Source: Bradyrhizobium sp. SZCCHNS1050 (GTDB taxonomy: Bacteria; Pseudomonadota; Alphaproteobacteria; Rhizobiales; Xanthobacteraceae). Taken from it: a stretch of 64,000 nt of DNA. The stretch spans positions 3,537,501 to 3,601,500 of the forward strand of contig NZ_JAUETR010000001.1 of assembly GCF_032484785.1 (NCBI RefSeq), given 5' to 3'. Shown here in pieces: positions 37,433 to 51,950 of the stretch. The notes below the pieces were generated by a model. The model searched no databases. It worked only from the letters and a program-made list of their open reading frames with translations, and was not told the DNA's origin. The translations under genes were made by a program, and so were the position numbers. Positions within the stretch are counted from its first letter, which is position 1, and each line of letters begins with the position of its first letter.

Positions 37433-37552
37433 GTCATTCCGGGGCGCCGCGAAGCGGCGAGCTACGACGCGCAGTTGCGCGTCGGAGAATCCATAACCAC
37501 CATCGTGAGTATGGATTCCGGGCCCGCGCCTTGCGGCGCGTCCCGGAATGAC
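37433..37552. repeat. Palindromic repeat, family A, right of pimC
   Basis: Begins GTCATTCCGGGGCGCCGCGA and ends GCGTCCCGGAATGAC. Its inner 22-base segment (37492-37513), beginning CATAACCACC and ending GTGAGTATG, is the exact reverse complement of the segment at 36135-36156. An additional GACGCGCA/TGCGCGTC hairpin is present on the left. Confidence 0.8.
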
Positions 37553-37587
37553 GCCGATGATGAATTCCGGGTACGAGGATAGAGAGC

Positions 37588-38730
37588 ATGGATTTTGATC
37601 TCACCGAGGAGCAGCGTCTCCTCAAGGACAGCATCGACGGCCTGCTGGCGGATGCCTACGATTTCGACAAGCGCAAGCTGTACATGAAGGAGAAGGGCGG
37701 CTGGAGCCGCGCGATGTGGTCCAAGCTCGCCGAGCAGGGCCTGCTCGGTCTGCCGTTCTCGGAAGACGACGGCGGCTTCGGCGCCGGCGGCGTCGAGACC
37801 ATGATCGTGATGGAGGCGATGGGTCGCGCGCTGGTGCTCGAGCCGTATCTCGCAACCGTGGTGCTGGCCGGCGGTTTCCTCCGTCATGGCGGCTCGGCGG
37901 CGCAGAAGGCCGCGCATCTGCCTGGGATCATCGACGGCAGCAGGACGTTTGCATTCGCCCAGCTCGAGAAGCAGTCGCGCTATGACCTGTTCGACGTTGC
38001 GACGTCTGCGAAGAAGAAGGGCGATGGCTGGGTCATCGACGGCGAAAAGTTCGTCGTGCTCAACGGCGAGAACGCCGACACCTTGATCGTGACCGCGCGC
38101 ACCTCGGGCGGCCAGCGCGACAAGTCGGGCATCGGCGTGTTCATCGTGCCGGCCGACGCCAAGGGTATCACCCGCAAGGGCTATCCGACCCAGGACGGTC
38201 TGCATGCCGCCGACATCACCTTCACCGGTGTGGAAGTCGGCGCCGACGCCGCGATCGGCGATCCGGTCAATGCCCTGCCGCTGATCGAGCGCGTCGTCGA
38301 CGAGGCCCGCATCGCGCTGTGCGCGGAGGCCGTCGGCCTGATGGACGAGTCGCTGAAGACCACGGTCGAGTACATCAAGACGCGCAAGCAGTTCGGCGTC
38401 GCGATCGGCTCGTTCCAGTCGCTGCAGCACCGGGCGTCCGACATGTTCGTCGCGCTGGAGCAGGCCCGCTCGATGTCGATGTTCGCGACCATGGCCGCCG
38501 AGTTCGACGACGCCAAGGAGCGCGCCACCTCGATCGCCGCGGCCAAGGTGCAGATCGGCAAGTCGGCTAAGTTCGTCGGCCAGCAGGCGATCCAGCTCCA
38601 TGGCGGCATCGGCATGACCATGGAGGCCAAGATCGGCCACTACTTCAAGCGTCTGACGATGATCGAGAGCACCTTCGGCGACACCGACTACCACATGCGC
38701 CGCGTCAGCGAGGCGGGCGGGTTGATCTAG
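37588..38730 (+). CDS. pimD: Acyl-CoA dehydrogenase small subunit, PimD-like
   Basis: The protein has 380 residues. It starts MDFDLTEEQRLLKDSIDGLL and ends with AIQLHGGIGMTMEAKIGHYF, the acyl-CoA dehydrogenase FAD-binding part, while the middle (FAFAQLEKQSRYDLFDVATS) is divergent, as usual for the second subunit. It follows pimC in the pim order. It is expected to form the heterodimer with PimC. Confidence 0.88.
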   Translation: MDFDLTEEQRLLKDSIDGLLADAYDFDKRKLYMKEKGGWSRAMWSKLAEQGLLGLPFSEDDGGFGAGGVETMIVMEAMGRALVLEPYLATVVLAGGFLRHGGSAAQKAAHLPGIIDGSRTFAFAQLEKQSRYDLFDVATSAKKKGDGWVIDGEKFVVLNGENADTLIVTARTSGGQRDKSGIGVFIVPADAKGITRKGYPTQDGLHAADITFTGVEVGADAAIGDPVNALPLIERVVDEARIALCAEAVGLMDESLKTTVEYIKTRKQFGVAIGSFQSLQHRASDMFVALEQARSMSMFATMAAEFDDAKERATSIAAAKVQIGKSAKFVGQQAIQLHGGIGMTMEAKIGHYFKRLTMIESTFGDTDYHMRRVSEAGGLI

Positions 38731-38739
38731 AAAGCTTGG

Positions 38740-38849
38740 TCGTTGCCGGGCTTGACCCGGCAACCCATCGCTTTCTGAAGATGGATGCGCGGGCCTTCGC
38801 CGCGCCGAAGGGGCTTCGGCCCCGCAGGCGGGTCAAGCCGGCGCATGAC
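38740..38849. repeat. Palindromic repeat, family D (GCCGGGCTTGACCCGGC core)
   Basis: GTTGCCGGGCTTGACCCGGC at the left and CGGGTCAAGCCGGCGCATGAC at the right are related inverted units; GGCCTTCG/CGAAGG and GGGGCTTCGGCCCC lie inside. It follows pimD. The related core GGGCTTGTCCCGG occurs at 53452-53535. Confidence 0.65.
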
Positions 38850-38910
38850 GGATTTGAGAGGGCTACGCTGCCGGTGTCGACCGGCTCCGGAGTGATTTGA
38901 TCAATCGAGC

Positions 38911-38992
38911 CGTCATTGCGAGCGAAGCGAAGCAATCCAGGGCGGTATGCTTGACTCTGGATTGCGTCGTCGCTTCGCTCCTCGCAATGACG
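38911..38992. repeat. Palindromic repeat, family C
   Basis: CGTCATTGCGAGCGAAGCGA at the left pairs with TCGCTTCGCTCCTCGCAATGACG at the right; GCAATCCAG and CTGGATTGC form the inner stem. It ends 14 bases before the SDR start, so the SDR ribosome site (GGAGGA) lies just outside the hairpin. Same family as 8141-8226. Confidence 0.8.
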
Positions 38993-39006
38993 CGGAGGAA
39001 GCAGAC

Positions 39007-39780
39007 ATGACCCCCAATCCCTTCGACCTCTCCGGCCAGGTCGCCGTCATCACCGGCTCGAGCCGCGGAATCGGCCGGGCGTCGGCGGAGCTGCTCGCGC
39101 AACTCGGCGCCAAGGTGGTGATCTCCAGCCGCAAGGCCGACGCTTGCGAGGAGGTCGCGAGCGCCATCCGCGCCAATGGTGGCGAGGCCCACGTCATCCC
39201 CTGCAACATCTCCCGGCGGGCCGAGGTCGACGCGCTGATCGACGGTGCCGTCAACCAATACGGCCAGGTCGACATCCTCGTCTGCAATGCTGCGGTCAAC
39301 CCGTATTACGGTCCGCTGCTCGACATCACCGACGAGGCGTTCGACAAGATCATGGCCTCCAACGTGAAGAGCAATCTCTGGCTCTGCGCCAAGGCGATCC
39401 CGCCGATGGCCGCGCGGGGCAAGGGCTCGGTGATCATTGTCTCCTCGATCGGCGGCCTGCGCGGCTCGACCGTGATCGGCGCCTACGGCATCTCCAAGGC
39501 CGCCGACTTCGCGTTGTGCCGCAGCCTTGCCGGCGAATGGGGGCCGCACGGCGTGCGCATCAATTGCGTCGCGCCCGGCCTGATCAAGACCGATTTCGCC
39601 CGCGCGCTGTGGGAGGACGAAGCCCGCCTGAAGCAGCGCTGTGCCACCACCCCGCTGCGTCGCATCGGCGAGCCGCACGAGATCGCCGGCGCGGTCGCCT
39701 ACCTCGCCTCGGATGCGTCGACCTTCATGACCGGCCAGACCATCGTCGTCGACGGCGGCGTGACAACGGCCGCGGTGTAG
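39007..39780 (+). CDS. SDR family oxidoreductase downstream of the pim genes
   Basis: The protein has 257 residues. Motifs: VAVITGSSRGIGRASAELLA, CNAAVNPYYGP, catalytic IVSSIGG, YGISKAADFAL and GLIKTDFARALWEDEA. The start at 39007 has GGAGGAAGCAG before it. It may be an extra hydroxyacyl dehydrogenase for the pim pathway, but two repeats separate it from pimD, so co-transcription is uncertain. It could also be a fabG-like carbonyl reductase. Confidence 0.82.
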   Translation: MTPNPFDLSGQVAVITGSSRGIGRASAELLAQLGAKVVISSRKADACEEVASAIRANGGEAHVIPCNISRRAEVDALIDGAVNQYGQVDILVCNAAVNPYYGPLLDITDEAFDKIMASNVKSNLWLCAKAIPPMAARGKGSVIIVSSIGGLRGSTVIGAYGISKAADFALCRSLAGEWGPHGVRINCVAPGLIKTDFARALWEDEARLKQRCATTPLRRIGEPHEIAGAVAYLASDASTFMTGQTIVVDGGVTTAAV

Positions 39781-39818
39781 CCTTCGTATCCGAGCGGCGG
39801 TGCTGATCGCGGGTGTTC

Positions 39819-39841
39819 ACCTCCCCCTCCAGGGGAGGGTG
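39819..39841. repeat. Short hairpin ACCTCCCC-N-GGGGAGGGT
   Basis: ACCTCCCC pairs with GGGGAGGGT around a small loop. It resembles the ends of the repeat at 43786-43940. It lies between the SDR and glpK. Confidence 0.5.
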
Positions 39842-39930
39842 GATAGACACGTGCCGCTCCACCTTGACCTCGCCCGCCCGATCCGCTTGCTTGTCGGCCC
39901 AACGTCGTCAACCTACCGGGAAGAAAACCC

Positions 39931-41433
39931 ATGTCCTTCGTGCTGGCCATCGATCAGGGCACCACGTCCTCGCGCGCGATGGTGTTCCGCTCCGACATCT
40001 CGATCGCCGCGGTCGCGCAGCAGGAATTCCCGCAGCATTTCCCGGCCTCCGGCTGGGTCGAGCACGAGCCGGAGGACATCTGGACCTCGACGGTGATGAC
40101 CTGCCGCGATGCGCTTGAGAAGGCGGGACTGACGGCCAAGGACATCGCGGCGATCGGCATCACCAACCAGCGCGAGACCACCGTGGTATGGGACCGCGCC
40201 ACCGGCCAGGCCGTCCACCGCGCCATCGTCTGGCAGGACCGCCGCACCGCCGACATCTGCGCCAAGCTCAAGGCCGATGGCCACGAGCCGGATGTCAGCG
40301 CCAAAACCGGCCTGATCATCGATCCCTATTTCTCCGGCACCAAGGTGGCCTGGATTCTCGACCATGTGCCGGGCGCGCGCGAGCGCGCCGAACGCGGCGA
40401 ACTGATGTTCGGCACCGTCGACTGCTACCTGCTGTGGCGGCTGACCGGCGGCAAGGTGCATGCCACCGATGCCACCAACGCCTCCCGCACGCTGCTGTTC
40501 AACATCCACACCGGTGCGTGGGACGAGACGCTGCTGAAGCTGCTGCGCGTGCCGCGCTCGATGCTGCCCGAGGTGAAGGATTCCTCCGCCGATTTCGGCA
40601 CCACCACGCCGGATCTGTTCGGCGGCCCGATCAAGGTCGCGGGGATCGCCGGCGACCAGCAGGCGGCGACCATCGGCCAGGCCTGCTTCACGCCGGGCAT
40701 GATGAAGTCGACCTACGGCACCGGCTGCTTCGCGCTGCTCAACACCGGCGCCACGCCGGTGAAATCGAACAACAAGCTGCTGACGACGATCGCCTATCAG
40801 CTCGACGGCGTCAGGACCTACGCGCTCGAAGGCTCGATCTTCGTCGCCGGCTCGGCCGTGCAGTGGCTGCGCGACGGGCTCGGCATCATCAAGCATGCCG
40901 CCGAAACCGGCCCGCTCGCCGACAAGTCCGACTCGATGCAGTCGGTCTATCTGGTGCCGGCCTTCGTCGGCCTCGGCGCACCGTATTGGAATCCGCGGGT
41001 GCGCGGCGCGCTGTTCGGCCTGACCCGCAATACCGGCCCGGCCGAGCTCGCGCATGCCACGTTGGAGAGCGTGTGCTACCAGACCTACGATCTGTGGGCC
41101 GCGATGCGGGCCGACTGGCCCGATGCGTCCGCGGCGACGATCGTGCTGCGCGTCGACGGCGGCATGACCGCCTCGGACTGGACCATGCAGCGTCTCGCCG
41201 ACCTGCTCGACGCACCAGTCGACCGTCCCATGATCCAGGAGACCACCGCGCTCGGCGCCGCCTATCTCGCCGGCCTCCACGCGGGCGTCTATCCGGAGCC
41301 GGAAAAGTTCGCCGACAATTGGCGGCTCGAGCACCGCTTCCGGCCGGCGATGAGCGCGGCGACGCGAGAGCGCAAGCTCGCCGGCTGGGCTCGCGCCGTG
41401 AAGGGGGTGCTGGCGAGCGACGAGGGCGAGTAG
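39931..41433 (+). CDS. glpK: Glycerol kinase
   Basis: The protein has 500 residues, the usual length. FGGY-kinase motifs: [15 protein letters not shown] at the start, [55 protein letters not shown] and [19 protein letters not shown]. It makes glycerol 3-phosphate. No glpD, glpF or glycerol transporter lies next to it in this window. The end is convergent with the hydrolase gene, 21 bases apart. Confidence 0.95.
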   Translation: MSFVLAIDQGTTSSRAMVFRSDISIAAVAQQEFPQHFPASGWVEHEPEDIWTSTVMTCRDALEKAGLTAKDIAAIGITNQRETTVVWDRATGQAVHRAIVWQDRRTADICAKLKADGHEPDVSAKTGLIIDPYFSGTKVAWILDHVPGARERAERGELMFGTVDCYLLWRLTGGKVHATDATNASRTLLFNIHTGAWDETLLKLLRVPRSMLPEVKDSSADFGTTTPDLFGGPIKVAGIAGDQQAATIGQACFTPGMMKSTYGTGCFALLNTGATPVKSNNKLLTTIAYQLDGVRTYALEGSIFVAGSAVQWLRDGLGIIKHAAETGPLADKSDSMQSVYLVPAFVGLGAPYWNPRVRGALFGLTRNTGPAELAHATLESVCYQTYDLWAAMRADWPDASAATIVLRVDGGMTASDWTMQRLADLLDAPVDRPMIQETTALGAAYLAGLHAGVYPEPEKFADNWRLEHRFRPAMSAATRERKLAGWARAVKGVLASDEGE

Positions 41434-41454
41434 GGCGCTCGCCTCCCACAGCAG

Positions 41455-42345
41455 CTAAGCCAGGAACGCAGCAAGGTCGGCATTGACCTGCTTCATGTGG
41501 GTCACGAATATCCCATGCGGGCCGCCGGGATAGACCTTCAGCTCGGCGCCCTTGATGCCCTTGGCGGTCGGCCGTGCCGTCATGTCGAGCGGCGCTGAGA
41601 CGTCCTTGTCGCCGTGCAGGATCAGCACGGGACGGTCGATCTTCGCAAGCACCGGCCGCAGGTCGGTCGCGATCAGCGCGCGGTTGGTGGCGACCGCGAC
41701 GGGAATGGGCATCTGGCGCATCATCGCCGCGACCCATTCCATCATCTGCGGCGAGGCGTCCTTCGTGAAGAACGGCAGCTTGTTGTCCTCGATCCATTTC
41801 GGAAAGTCGCTCTGCCACGCGGCCCAGCACTGCTCGAAATAGCCGTGGGGCGCGCCGAGCGCATTGTCCGCGGTCTGCAGCGGAAACGGCGTCGTCGGTC
41901 CGAGCATCGCGATGCGCGAGATGCGTCCCGTGCCGTGCCGCGCGACGTAGTTGAGGATCTCGTTGCAGCCCATGGACATGCCGACCAGCGCGACATCATC
42001 AAGGTCGAGCTGCGCGATGACCTCGGCGATGTCGTCGGCCAGGCGGTCGAGCTCGTAGCCGCTGCCCGGCACGTCGGAGCGTCCATGGCCGCGGCGGTCG
42101 AAGGCAATGCAGCGCAGCCCGCGCTGGCTGAGATCGGAGATCTGGTAGGTCCACATCGCGCTGGTCAGCGCCCAGGCATGTACGAACAGCACCGGCCGGC
42201 CGCTGCCCCACTCCTCGTGATAGAGCGTCACGCCGTCGCTGCAGCGGATACGGGGGCGCGCCGCGGTCGGTGCGGCGGCGAGGCTCGCTCCCGTCGCCGC
42301 GAAGCTGGCTGCTGCCGCGGTCAGCAGCACGTCTCGTCGTTGCAT
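41455..42345 (-). CDS. Exported alpha/beta hydrolase
   Basis: The protein has 296 residues. The N-terminus (MQRRDVLLTAAAASFAATGA) is a likely Tat-type signal peptide. The hydrolase fold shows VLFVHAWALTSAMW, IAFDRRGHGRSDVPG, the nucleophile elbow LVGMSMGCNEIL (G-x-S-x-G), LILHGDKDVSAPL and the catalytic His in GGPHGIFVTH. I prefer the ATG at 42345 because AGGAG stands eight bases before it; another ATG at 42351 is too close. It resembles non-haem chloroperoxidase/esterase-type enzymes. Substrate unknown. Confidence 0.85.
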   Translation of the reverse strand: MQRRDVLLTAAAASFAATGASLAAAPTAARPRIRCSDGVTLYHEEWGSGRPVLFVHAWALTSAMWTYQISDLSQRGLRCIAFDRRGHGRSDVPGSGYELDRLADDIAEVIAQLDLDDVALVGMSMGCNEILNYVARHGTGRISRIAMLGPTTPFPLQTADNALGAPHGYFEQCWAAWQSDFPKWIEDNKLPFFTKDASPQMMEWVAAMMRQMPIPVAVATNRALIATDLRPVLAKIDRPVLILHGDKDVSAPLDMTARPTAKGIKGAELKVYPGGPHGIFVTHMKQVNADLAAFLA

Positions 42346-42455
42346 GGGCATGGCTCCTGATGTTGAATGCGCCGACCATGCCGGGACCGCTGTGCGGTTC
42401 CAATTACGTCCGGGGTAAGCAGGTTGCCGATCACTCTCCAATCAGGTCGTCTTGA

Positions 42456-43049
42456 GTGACCATTCCCGACGGATATTTCGACGTGCCGCCCGGCAAGGTC
42501 GCGGCCGTGGTGACCTCGCTGGAAATGCTGGCACCGCCGGTGCTGCCGCCCGATCCGGTCGGCGACTGGAGCATTCGCCGCGTCGCGCAGCCCGATCTCG
42601 CTTGGTACCGCGACCTCTATGCCCGCGTCGGCTGGGAGTGGCTGTGGTCGCAGCGCACGCGGATGAGCGATGCGGAGCTTGCCAAGACGATTCGCGCTGA
42701 CGGAGTCGAGATCTACACCTTGGCGCATGGCGGCGGTGATGAAGCCCTGCTGGAGCTCGATTTCCGCAAGAAGACCGATTGCGAGCTGGCGCTGTTCGGC
42801 GTCACGTCGAAGCTGATCGGCACCGGCGCCGGACGGCTGCTGATGAACCACGCGCTGCGCCGCGCCTGGGCGCAGCCGCTGACGCGGCTCTGGGTCCACA
42901 CCTGCAGCTTCGATCATCCCCGTGCGCTGGCCTTCTACCAGCGCTCCGGCTTCCGTCCCTTCCAGCGGCAGATCGAGATCGCGCCCGACCCGCGCCTCGA
43001 CGGCACGCTGCCGCGCGACGTCGCAGCGCATGTGCCGCTGCTCGCCTGA
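42456..43049 (+). CDS. GNAT-family N-acetyltransferase
   Basis: The protein has 197 residues. The acetyl-CoA site is seen in FGVTSKLIGTGAGRLLMNHA, followed by LWVHTCSFDHPRALAFYQRS and GFRPFQRQIEI, the usual GNAT C-terminus. The start is GTG at 42456; no better codon precedes the conserved part. It is divergent from the hydrolase and followed by a GST. Substrate unknown. Confidence 0.82.
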   Translation: MTIPDGYFDVPPGKVAAVVTSLEMLAPPVLPPDPVGDWSIRRVAQPDLAWYRDLYARVGWEWLWSQRTRMSDAELAKTIRADGVEIYTLAHGGGDEALLELDFRKKTDCELALFGVTSKLIGTGAGRLLMNHALRRAWAQPLTRLWVHTCSFDHPRALAFYQRSGFRPFQRQIEIAPDPRLDGTLPRDVAAHVPLLA

Positions 43050-43109
43050 ACATGGGAGCTGACAACGGCGCCGAACGGCGCTTCAATGCGCCGCACAGGA
43101 GGATAACCG

Positions 43110-43742
43110 ATGTTCCTGATCGGCCAATACGACTCGCCTTTCGTCCGCCGCACCGCGATCGCGCTCAAGCTCTACGGCGTGCCGTTCGAGCACAAGCCGT
43201 GGTCGACCTTCGGCGACGCCGACAAGATCGCGCCGTACAATCCGCTGCTGCGCGTGCCGGTGCTGGTGCTGGATGACGGCGAGGCGCTGATCGATTCAGC
43301 GGCGATCCTCGATCATCTCGACGAGACCGTCGGGCCCGAGCGCGCGATGCTGGCGCGGAGCGGCGCGCTGCGCCGCAGGCAGCTGCATACGATCGCGCTC
43401 GCGACCGGTCTCGGCGACAAGGCCGTCAGCCTGATCTACGAGCGCGTGCTGCGCAAGGACCGCCTCGCGCTGTGGGTCGCGCGCTGCGAGGCCCAGATCT
43501 CCGGCGTGCTGGCAATGCTGGAGGCCGAGCGCGCAGATGTGACGAGCGCCTATTGGTATGGCGACAACATCGGCCACGCCGACATCGCCGTCGCCTGCGT
43601 GCTGCGCTTCACACGCGAGGCGCATCCGCATCTGTTCGACGCCGCGCGCTATCCGGCGCTGGCGGCCCACGCCGCAAGGTGCGAGGCGCTGCCGCCATTC
43701 CAGGAGATCGTCCAGCCGCTGGCCCCGCCGAGCGGGGATTGA
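43110..43742 (+). CDS. Glutathione S-transferase family protein
   Basis: The protein has 210 residues. The thioredoxin-like half shows YDSPFVRRTAIALKLYGVPF, PLLRVPVLVLDDGEALIDSA and AILDHLDE (the glutathione-binding SNAIL-like element reads DSAAIL). The helical half carries NIGHADIAVACVLRFT. AGGAGGATAACC precedes the ATG. It may form an operon with the acetyltransferase 60 bases upstream. Confidence 0.88.
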   Translation: MFLIGQYDSPFVRRTAIALKLYGVPFEHKPWSTFGDADKIAPYNPLLRVPVLVLDDGEALIDSAAILDHLDETVGPERAMLARSGALRRRQLHTIALATGLGDKAVSLIYERVLRKDRLALWVARCEAQISGVLAMLEAERADVTSAYWYGDNIGHADIAVACVLRFTREAHPHLFDAARYPALAAHAARCEALPPFQEIVQPLAPPSGD

Positions 43743-43785
43743 TGGAGTCCATCGAGACGTCAGACCGTGCCGCTTGCTCGGTGCT

Positions 43786-43940
43786 CACCCTCCCCTGGAG
43801 GGGGAGGGTCGCCGCACGATGAGCGAAGCGAAACGTGAGGCGGGGTGGGGTGATCTCTCATCAGCAGCAGTGCTCGTGGCTTCACCCACCCCGATCGCCC
43901 GCTGCGCGTGCGAGCGACCCTCCTCCTCCAGGGGAGGGTG
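43786..43940. repeat. Palindromic repeat, family E (CACCCTCCCC ends)
   Basis: CACCCTCCCCTGGAGG at the left and CCTCCAGGGGAGGGTG at the right are perfect inverted ends; inner pairs are GGGGTGGGGTGA with TCACCCACCCC. It fills the gap between the GST and the exporter. Confidence 0.75.
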
Positions 43941-43979
43941 GGCAGCAGCGCACGAGGCGTAGGCCGAACGGCGCGCCCC

Positions 43980-44998
43980 TCACGGCTTGAAATACACGTC
44001 CACCTTCATCCCAACCGCGAATGGCCCCGGCTCGGCCAGATCGACCAGCACTTCCACCACGTCGACATCGGTCATGTTGCGCTGGCTGAGCGCAGCAGTG
44101 CGGCTGCTCTCGACCAGCGGGGCGATGGCGGCGACCTTGCCGGCGACGTCGCGGCCGCGGAAGGCGTCGGAGCGGACCACCGCCTGCTGGCCGACCTTGA
44201 TCTTGTCGAGGTCGCGCTGGTCGAGCTCGGCGCGCACGCGCAGCGAGGACGTGTCGCCGAGCAGCACCAGCGGTGGCGTCGTCTGCGGCGAAGCGATCTC
44301 GCCGGTGCGCGCATTGACCTGCAGCACCGTGCCGTCGAGCGGCGCGCGGATGGTGAGCTTTTCCAACGTGGCGCGGGCGCTCTGCAGTTCGCTGCGGGCG
44401 ACGTTGAGCTGGCCCTCGGCGCTGATCGGCAGTGGCGCATCAGCGGTGACCTTGCGCAGCTCGTCGGCCTGCTGCTCCAGCTTCGCCTGCGCGGCTGTCA
44501 ATTGCGTGCGTGCGGTGTCGACATCGGCATCGGCGCCGCGCCCGGCGCGCCGCTCGGTCACGGCCTTGTCGAGCGCAGCACGCGCGTCGAACGCCGCCGC
44601 CTGCGCATCGGCGAGGCCGTCTTCGGCGCGGCGCCGGGGACCCGCGCCAGACGGCGTCGACTCCTTGTTGCGCACGCGCTTGCGCATCGCGACCTGCGCC
44701 TCGGCGCTGGCGAGCTGCGCGCGAGCTTCGCCATCGCTGAGCCGCACCAGGGCCTGGCCGGCGAACACGGTCTCGTTTGGCCTGACCAGCACCTCCTGGA
44801 TCAGCCCAACCACCGGCGCGCCGAGCTTGATCAGGCCGGATGCCGGCTCGACCCGGCCGGGTGCGACGGCCAGCCAGCGTTCCTCCTGGGCATTGGCGGC
44901 ACGCGCCGTCGGTGGAATCGAGGTCGGCGTGACGATGATAGCCAATGCAGCCGCGGCGACGAGCCCGAGCAGGTGAGCGCGTTCTGGAATTCCCGATA

Positions 44999-45002
<4 letters not shown>
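43980..45002 (-). CDS. devB: HlyD/DevB-like membrane fusion protein
   Basis: The protein has 340 residues with an N-terminal membrane anchor (LLGLVAAAALAIIVTPTSIP). Biotinyl-lipoyl-like halves (GRVEPASGLIKLGAPVVGLI and APLDGTVLQVNARTGEI) enclose a long alpha-helical hairpin (about 100-215). It then has LRVRAELDQRDLDKIKVGQQ. The start overlaps the ATPase stop (ATGA). With the next two genes it makes a DevBCA-type periplasm-spanning exporter, known from cyanobacterial glycolipid export; the substrate here is unknown. The name is by family likeness. Confidence 0.85.
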
Positions 45003-45714
<712 letters not shown>

Positions 45715-45718
<4 letters not shown>

Positions 45719-46848
45719 CGCGAGAACACCAGGGTCGGGTCAATGCGCATGACCTTGAGGATCGCCGCGATCGCCGAGCCGACGCACATCGTCAACGTCA
45801 GCACGAACAGCGCGACCGTCAGCGTCGGGGTCATGATGACCGGCAGCGCCGATTCCGCGGTCGCCGCCGCCACGATCCTGCCGATCGCCGCAGCGCCGGC
45901 GAAGCCGACGATGGCGCTGAGCAGCGCCTGCCAGATGATGACGGTGTAGATGTAGCGGCTGGACGAGCCGATCGCGCGCAGGGTCGCGAACTCGTTGATG
46001 TGATCCTTGGTGCTGGAATAGAGCGTCTGCGCCACGATCACGGTGCCGACGATGAGGCCGAGCAGGGCGCCGGCGAACAGCGCGGCACCCGCGCCGGTGC
46101 CGAACAGCCAGAACGAGCGGCTGCGGCTCGCGAACTCGGCTGCGGTCAGCACGTCGACATTGGACAGGCTGTCGCGCAGCGCCCGCTGCACGGTCCAGAG
46201 GTCGGCCTCGGCCGCCAGCCTGACCACCAGATAGGACGCCTTGTTCGAGGCGATGCCGGTATAGGCGCGGGCGCGGTCGACGTCGGTGAACACGTAAGGC
46301 GTTGTCGTGAACGAGCGGATGCCTTTGGTGACAGCCATCACCTGCACCTTCTGGTCGCGGAGCTCCGCAGCCTGGCCGGCGCCGCCGATGCCGAGCCGCT
46401 CGAAATAGGTCTGGTCGATGGCGACCGCGCCCGGCACGGACAGGTCGTCCAGCCGTCCCTCCACCACGTTCCAGGGATGCAGCCCGAGCCCGCGCAGTTC
46501 CGAGCCGACCACGAAGACCGGCGTCGTGGTGCCCTGCGGCAGCCGCCATTGCGCATAGCCGATCACCAGCGGCGTCGCCTCCGCCACGCCGGGAACAGCA
46601 AGCGCGCGGAACCGCTGCCGCTCGTCGAGCAGCGAGGGGTCCTCGAAGCATTTGGTGCCGACCGGCATGATCCACAGCTCGGCCGGGGAATGGTCGATCA
46701 TGGTCGTGACCATCCGGCGGAAGCCGACATAGAGGCCCATCTGCACGGTCACCAGCACGATCGAGAAGATGATGCCGATGATGGTGGCAATGAATCGAAG
46801 CCTGTCATGGAACAGGTTTCGGGACGCAAGCCTGAACTGCAACGACAT
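45715..46848 (-). CDS. devC: FtsX/DevC-like ABC permease
   Basis: The protein has 377 residues. One N-terminal membrane segment (IATIIGIIFSIVLVTVQMGL), a large periplasmic domain (about 50-245) and three C-terminal segments give the MacB/FtsX topology; the end is LKVMRIDPTLVFSR. I start at ATG 46848 (MSLQFRLASRNLFHDRLR), usual for DevC proteins; an in-frame ATG at 46881 adds eleven residues without support. Its stop overlaps the ATPase start by four bases. Confidence 0.88.
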
Positions 46849-47026
46849 GAACGAAAAACCACCCGGAGGCCCCGGCGGCATTTCAGCCGGTTACCGGGGA
46901 TAAGTCCACGCTGCATCGCATGGCGCCGGCTGTGGCGCATTGTCATTCGCGGCGGCCGTGGCGCGGGGGACACGGGCAGGGGCGTCCAAGTGCAGCGTGT
47001 GAGCCGAGCAGGGGGCGTCATAACCG
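46849..47026. other. Upstream region of the DevCAB operon
   Basis: Together with the repeat at 47027-47148 this makes a 324-base stretch without a gene. I see no clear promoter pair or operator. A purine-rich ribosome site before the DevC start is weak. Confidence 0.4.
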
Positions 47027-47148
47027 CTGTCGTCCCTGCGAACGCAGGGACCCATAACCACAGGGAGATGTCGTCTTGCGCGATATCAGCCACCGCGGAC
47101 GACGGGTAGATCACGCGGTATGGGTCCCCGCGTTCGCGGGGACGACAG
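47027..47148. repeat. Palindromic repeat, family F (CTGTCGTCCC ends)
   Basis: CTGTCGTCCCTGCG at the left and CGGGGACGACAG at the right are inverted, with GCGAACGC/GCGTTCGC and ACCCATA/TATGGGT inside. It lies between the exporter promoter and the end of metH. Confidence 0.7.
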
Positions 47149-47172
47149 CTGTGGATGGGGCGACCGCGCCGG

Positions 47173-51038
<3,866 letters not shown>

Positions 51039-51039
<1 letters not shown>

Positions 51040-51950
51040 CAGGCGGCAGCCTTGTTGGCGGACTTCGGACGGATGCCGAGCAGATGGCTGATCGCGAACA
51101 CGAGGTCGGCGCGGTTCATGGTGTAGAAATGGAAGGTGTCGACGCCATGCTTGGCGAGCTTTTGCACCTGGCCTGCGGCGACGGTCGCCGCGACCAGCTT
51201 GCGGGTCTCGGGATCGTCGTCGAGACCGTCGAATTTTTCGGCCAGCCAGTCCGGCACCGTCGTGCCGGCGCGGGTCACGAAGCCACGCGCCTGCTTGAAA
51301 TTGTGCATCGGCATGATGCCGGGCACGATCGGGATCGTGATGCCGCGGGCGCGGACGCGGTCGAGGTAGCGGAAGTAGAGATCGTTGTCGAAGAACACCT
51401 GGGTGATGGCGCGGGTGGCGCCGGCGTCGACCTTGGCCTCGAGCATGTCGATGTCGGCGTCGAAGTCGCGGCTCTCGGGGTGCTTCTCCGGATAGGCGGA
51501 GACCGAGACCTCGATATCGGGATGGCGCTTCTTGATGCCGGCGATCAGCTCGGGCGAGCTCTGATAGCCTTCGGCATGGGTGTAGTAGGGCGTGCCGATG
51601 CCGCCGGGCGGATCGCCGCGAAGCGCCACGATGTGGCGGACGCCGACCTCGTGATAGCGGTCGACGACCTCGTCGATCTCGTGGCGCGAAGCGCCGACGC
51701 AGGTGAGATGCGCCGCCGGCAGCAGCGCGGTCTCCTTCAGGATGCGCGCGATCGTGGCGTGGGTGCGCTCGCGCGTCGAGCCGCCCGCGCCGTAGGTCAC
51801 CGAGACGAAGCTAGGCTCCAGAGGGGCGAGGCGCTCGATCGAGGCCCACAGCGTCCGGTCCATCTCCTCGGTCTTCGGCGGGAAGAACTCGAACGAGATC
51901 TTCGGCCGGATGATTGCGGCGTGGCCGTCGGCGATGGCGAGGTCGGTCAT
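51039..51950 (-). CDS. metF: 5,10-methylenetetrahydrofolate reductase
   Basis: The protein has 303 residues. It has the family pattern [65 protein letters not shown] and [15 protein letters not shown]. It supplies 5-methyl-THF to MetH, which it overlaps by one base. I looked for a SAM-II type leader upstream and did not find one. Confidence 0.95.
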
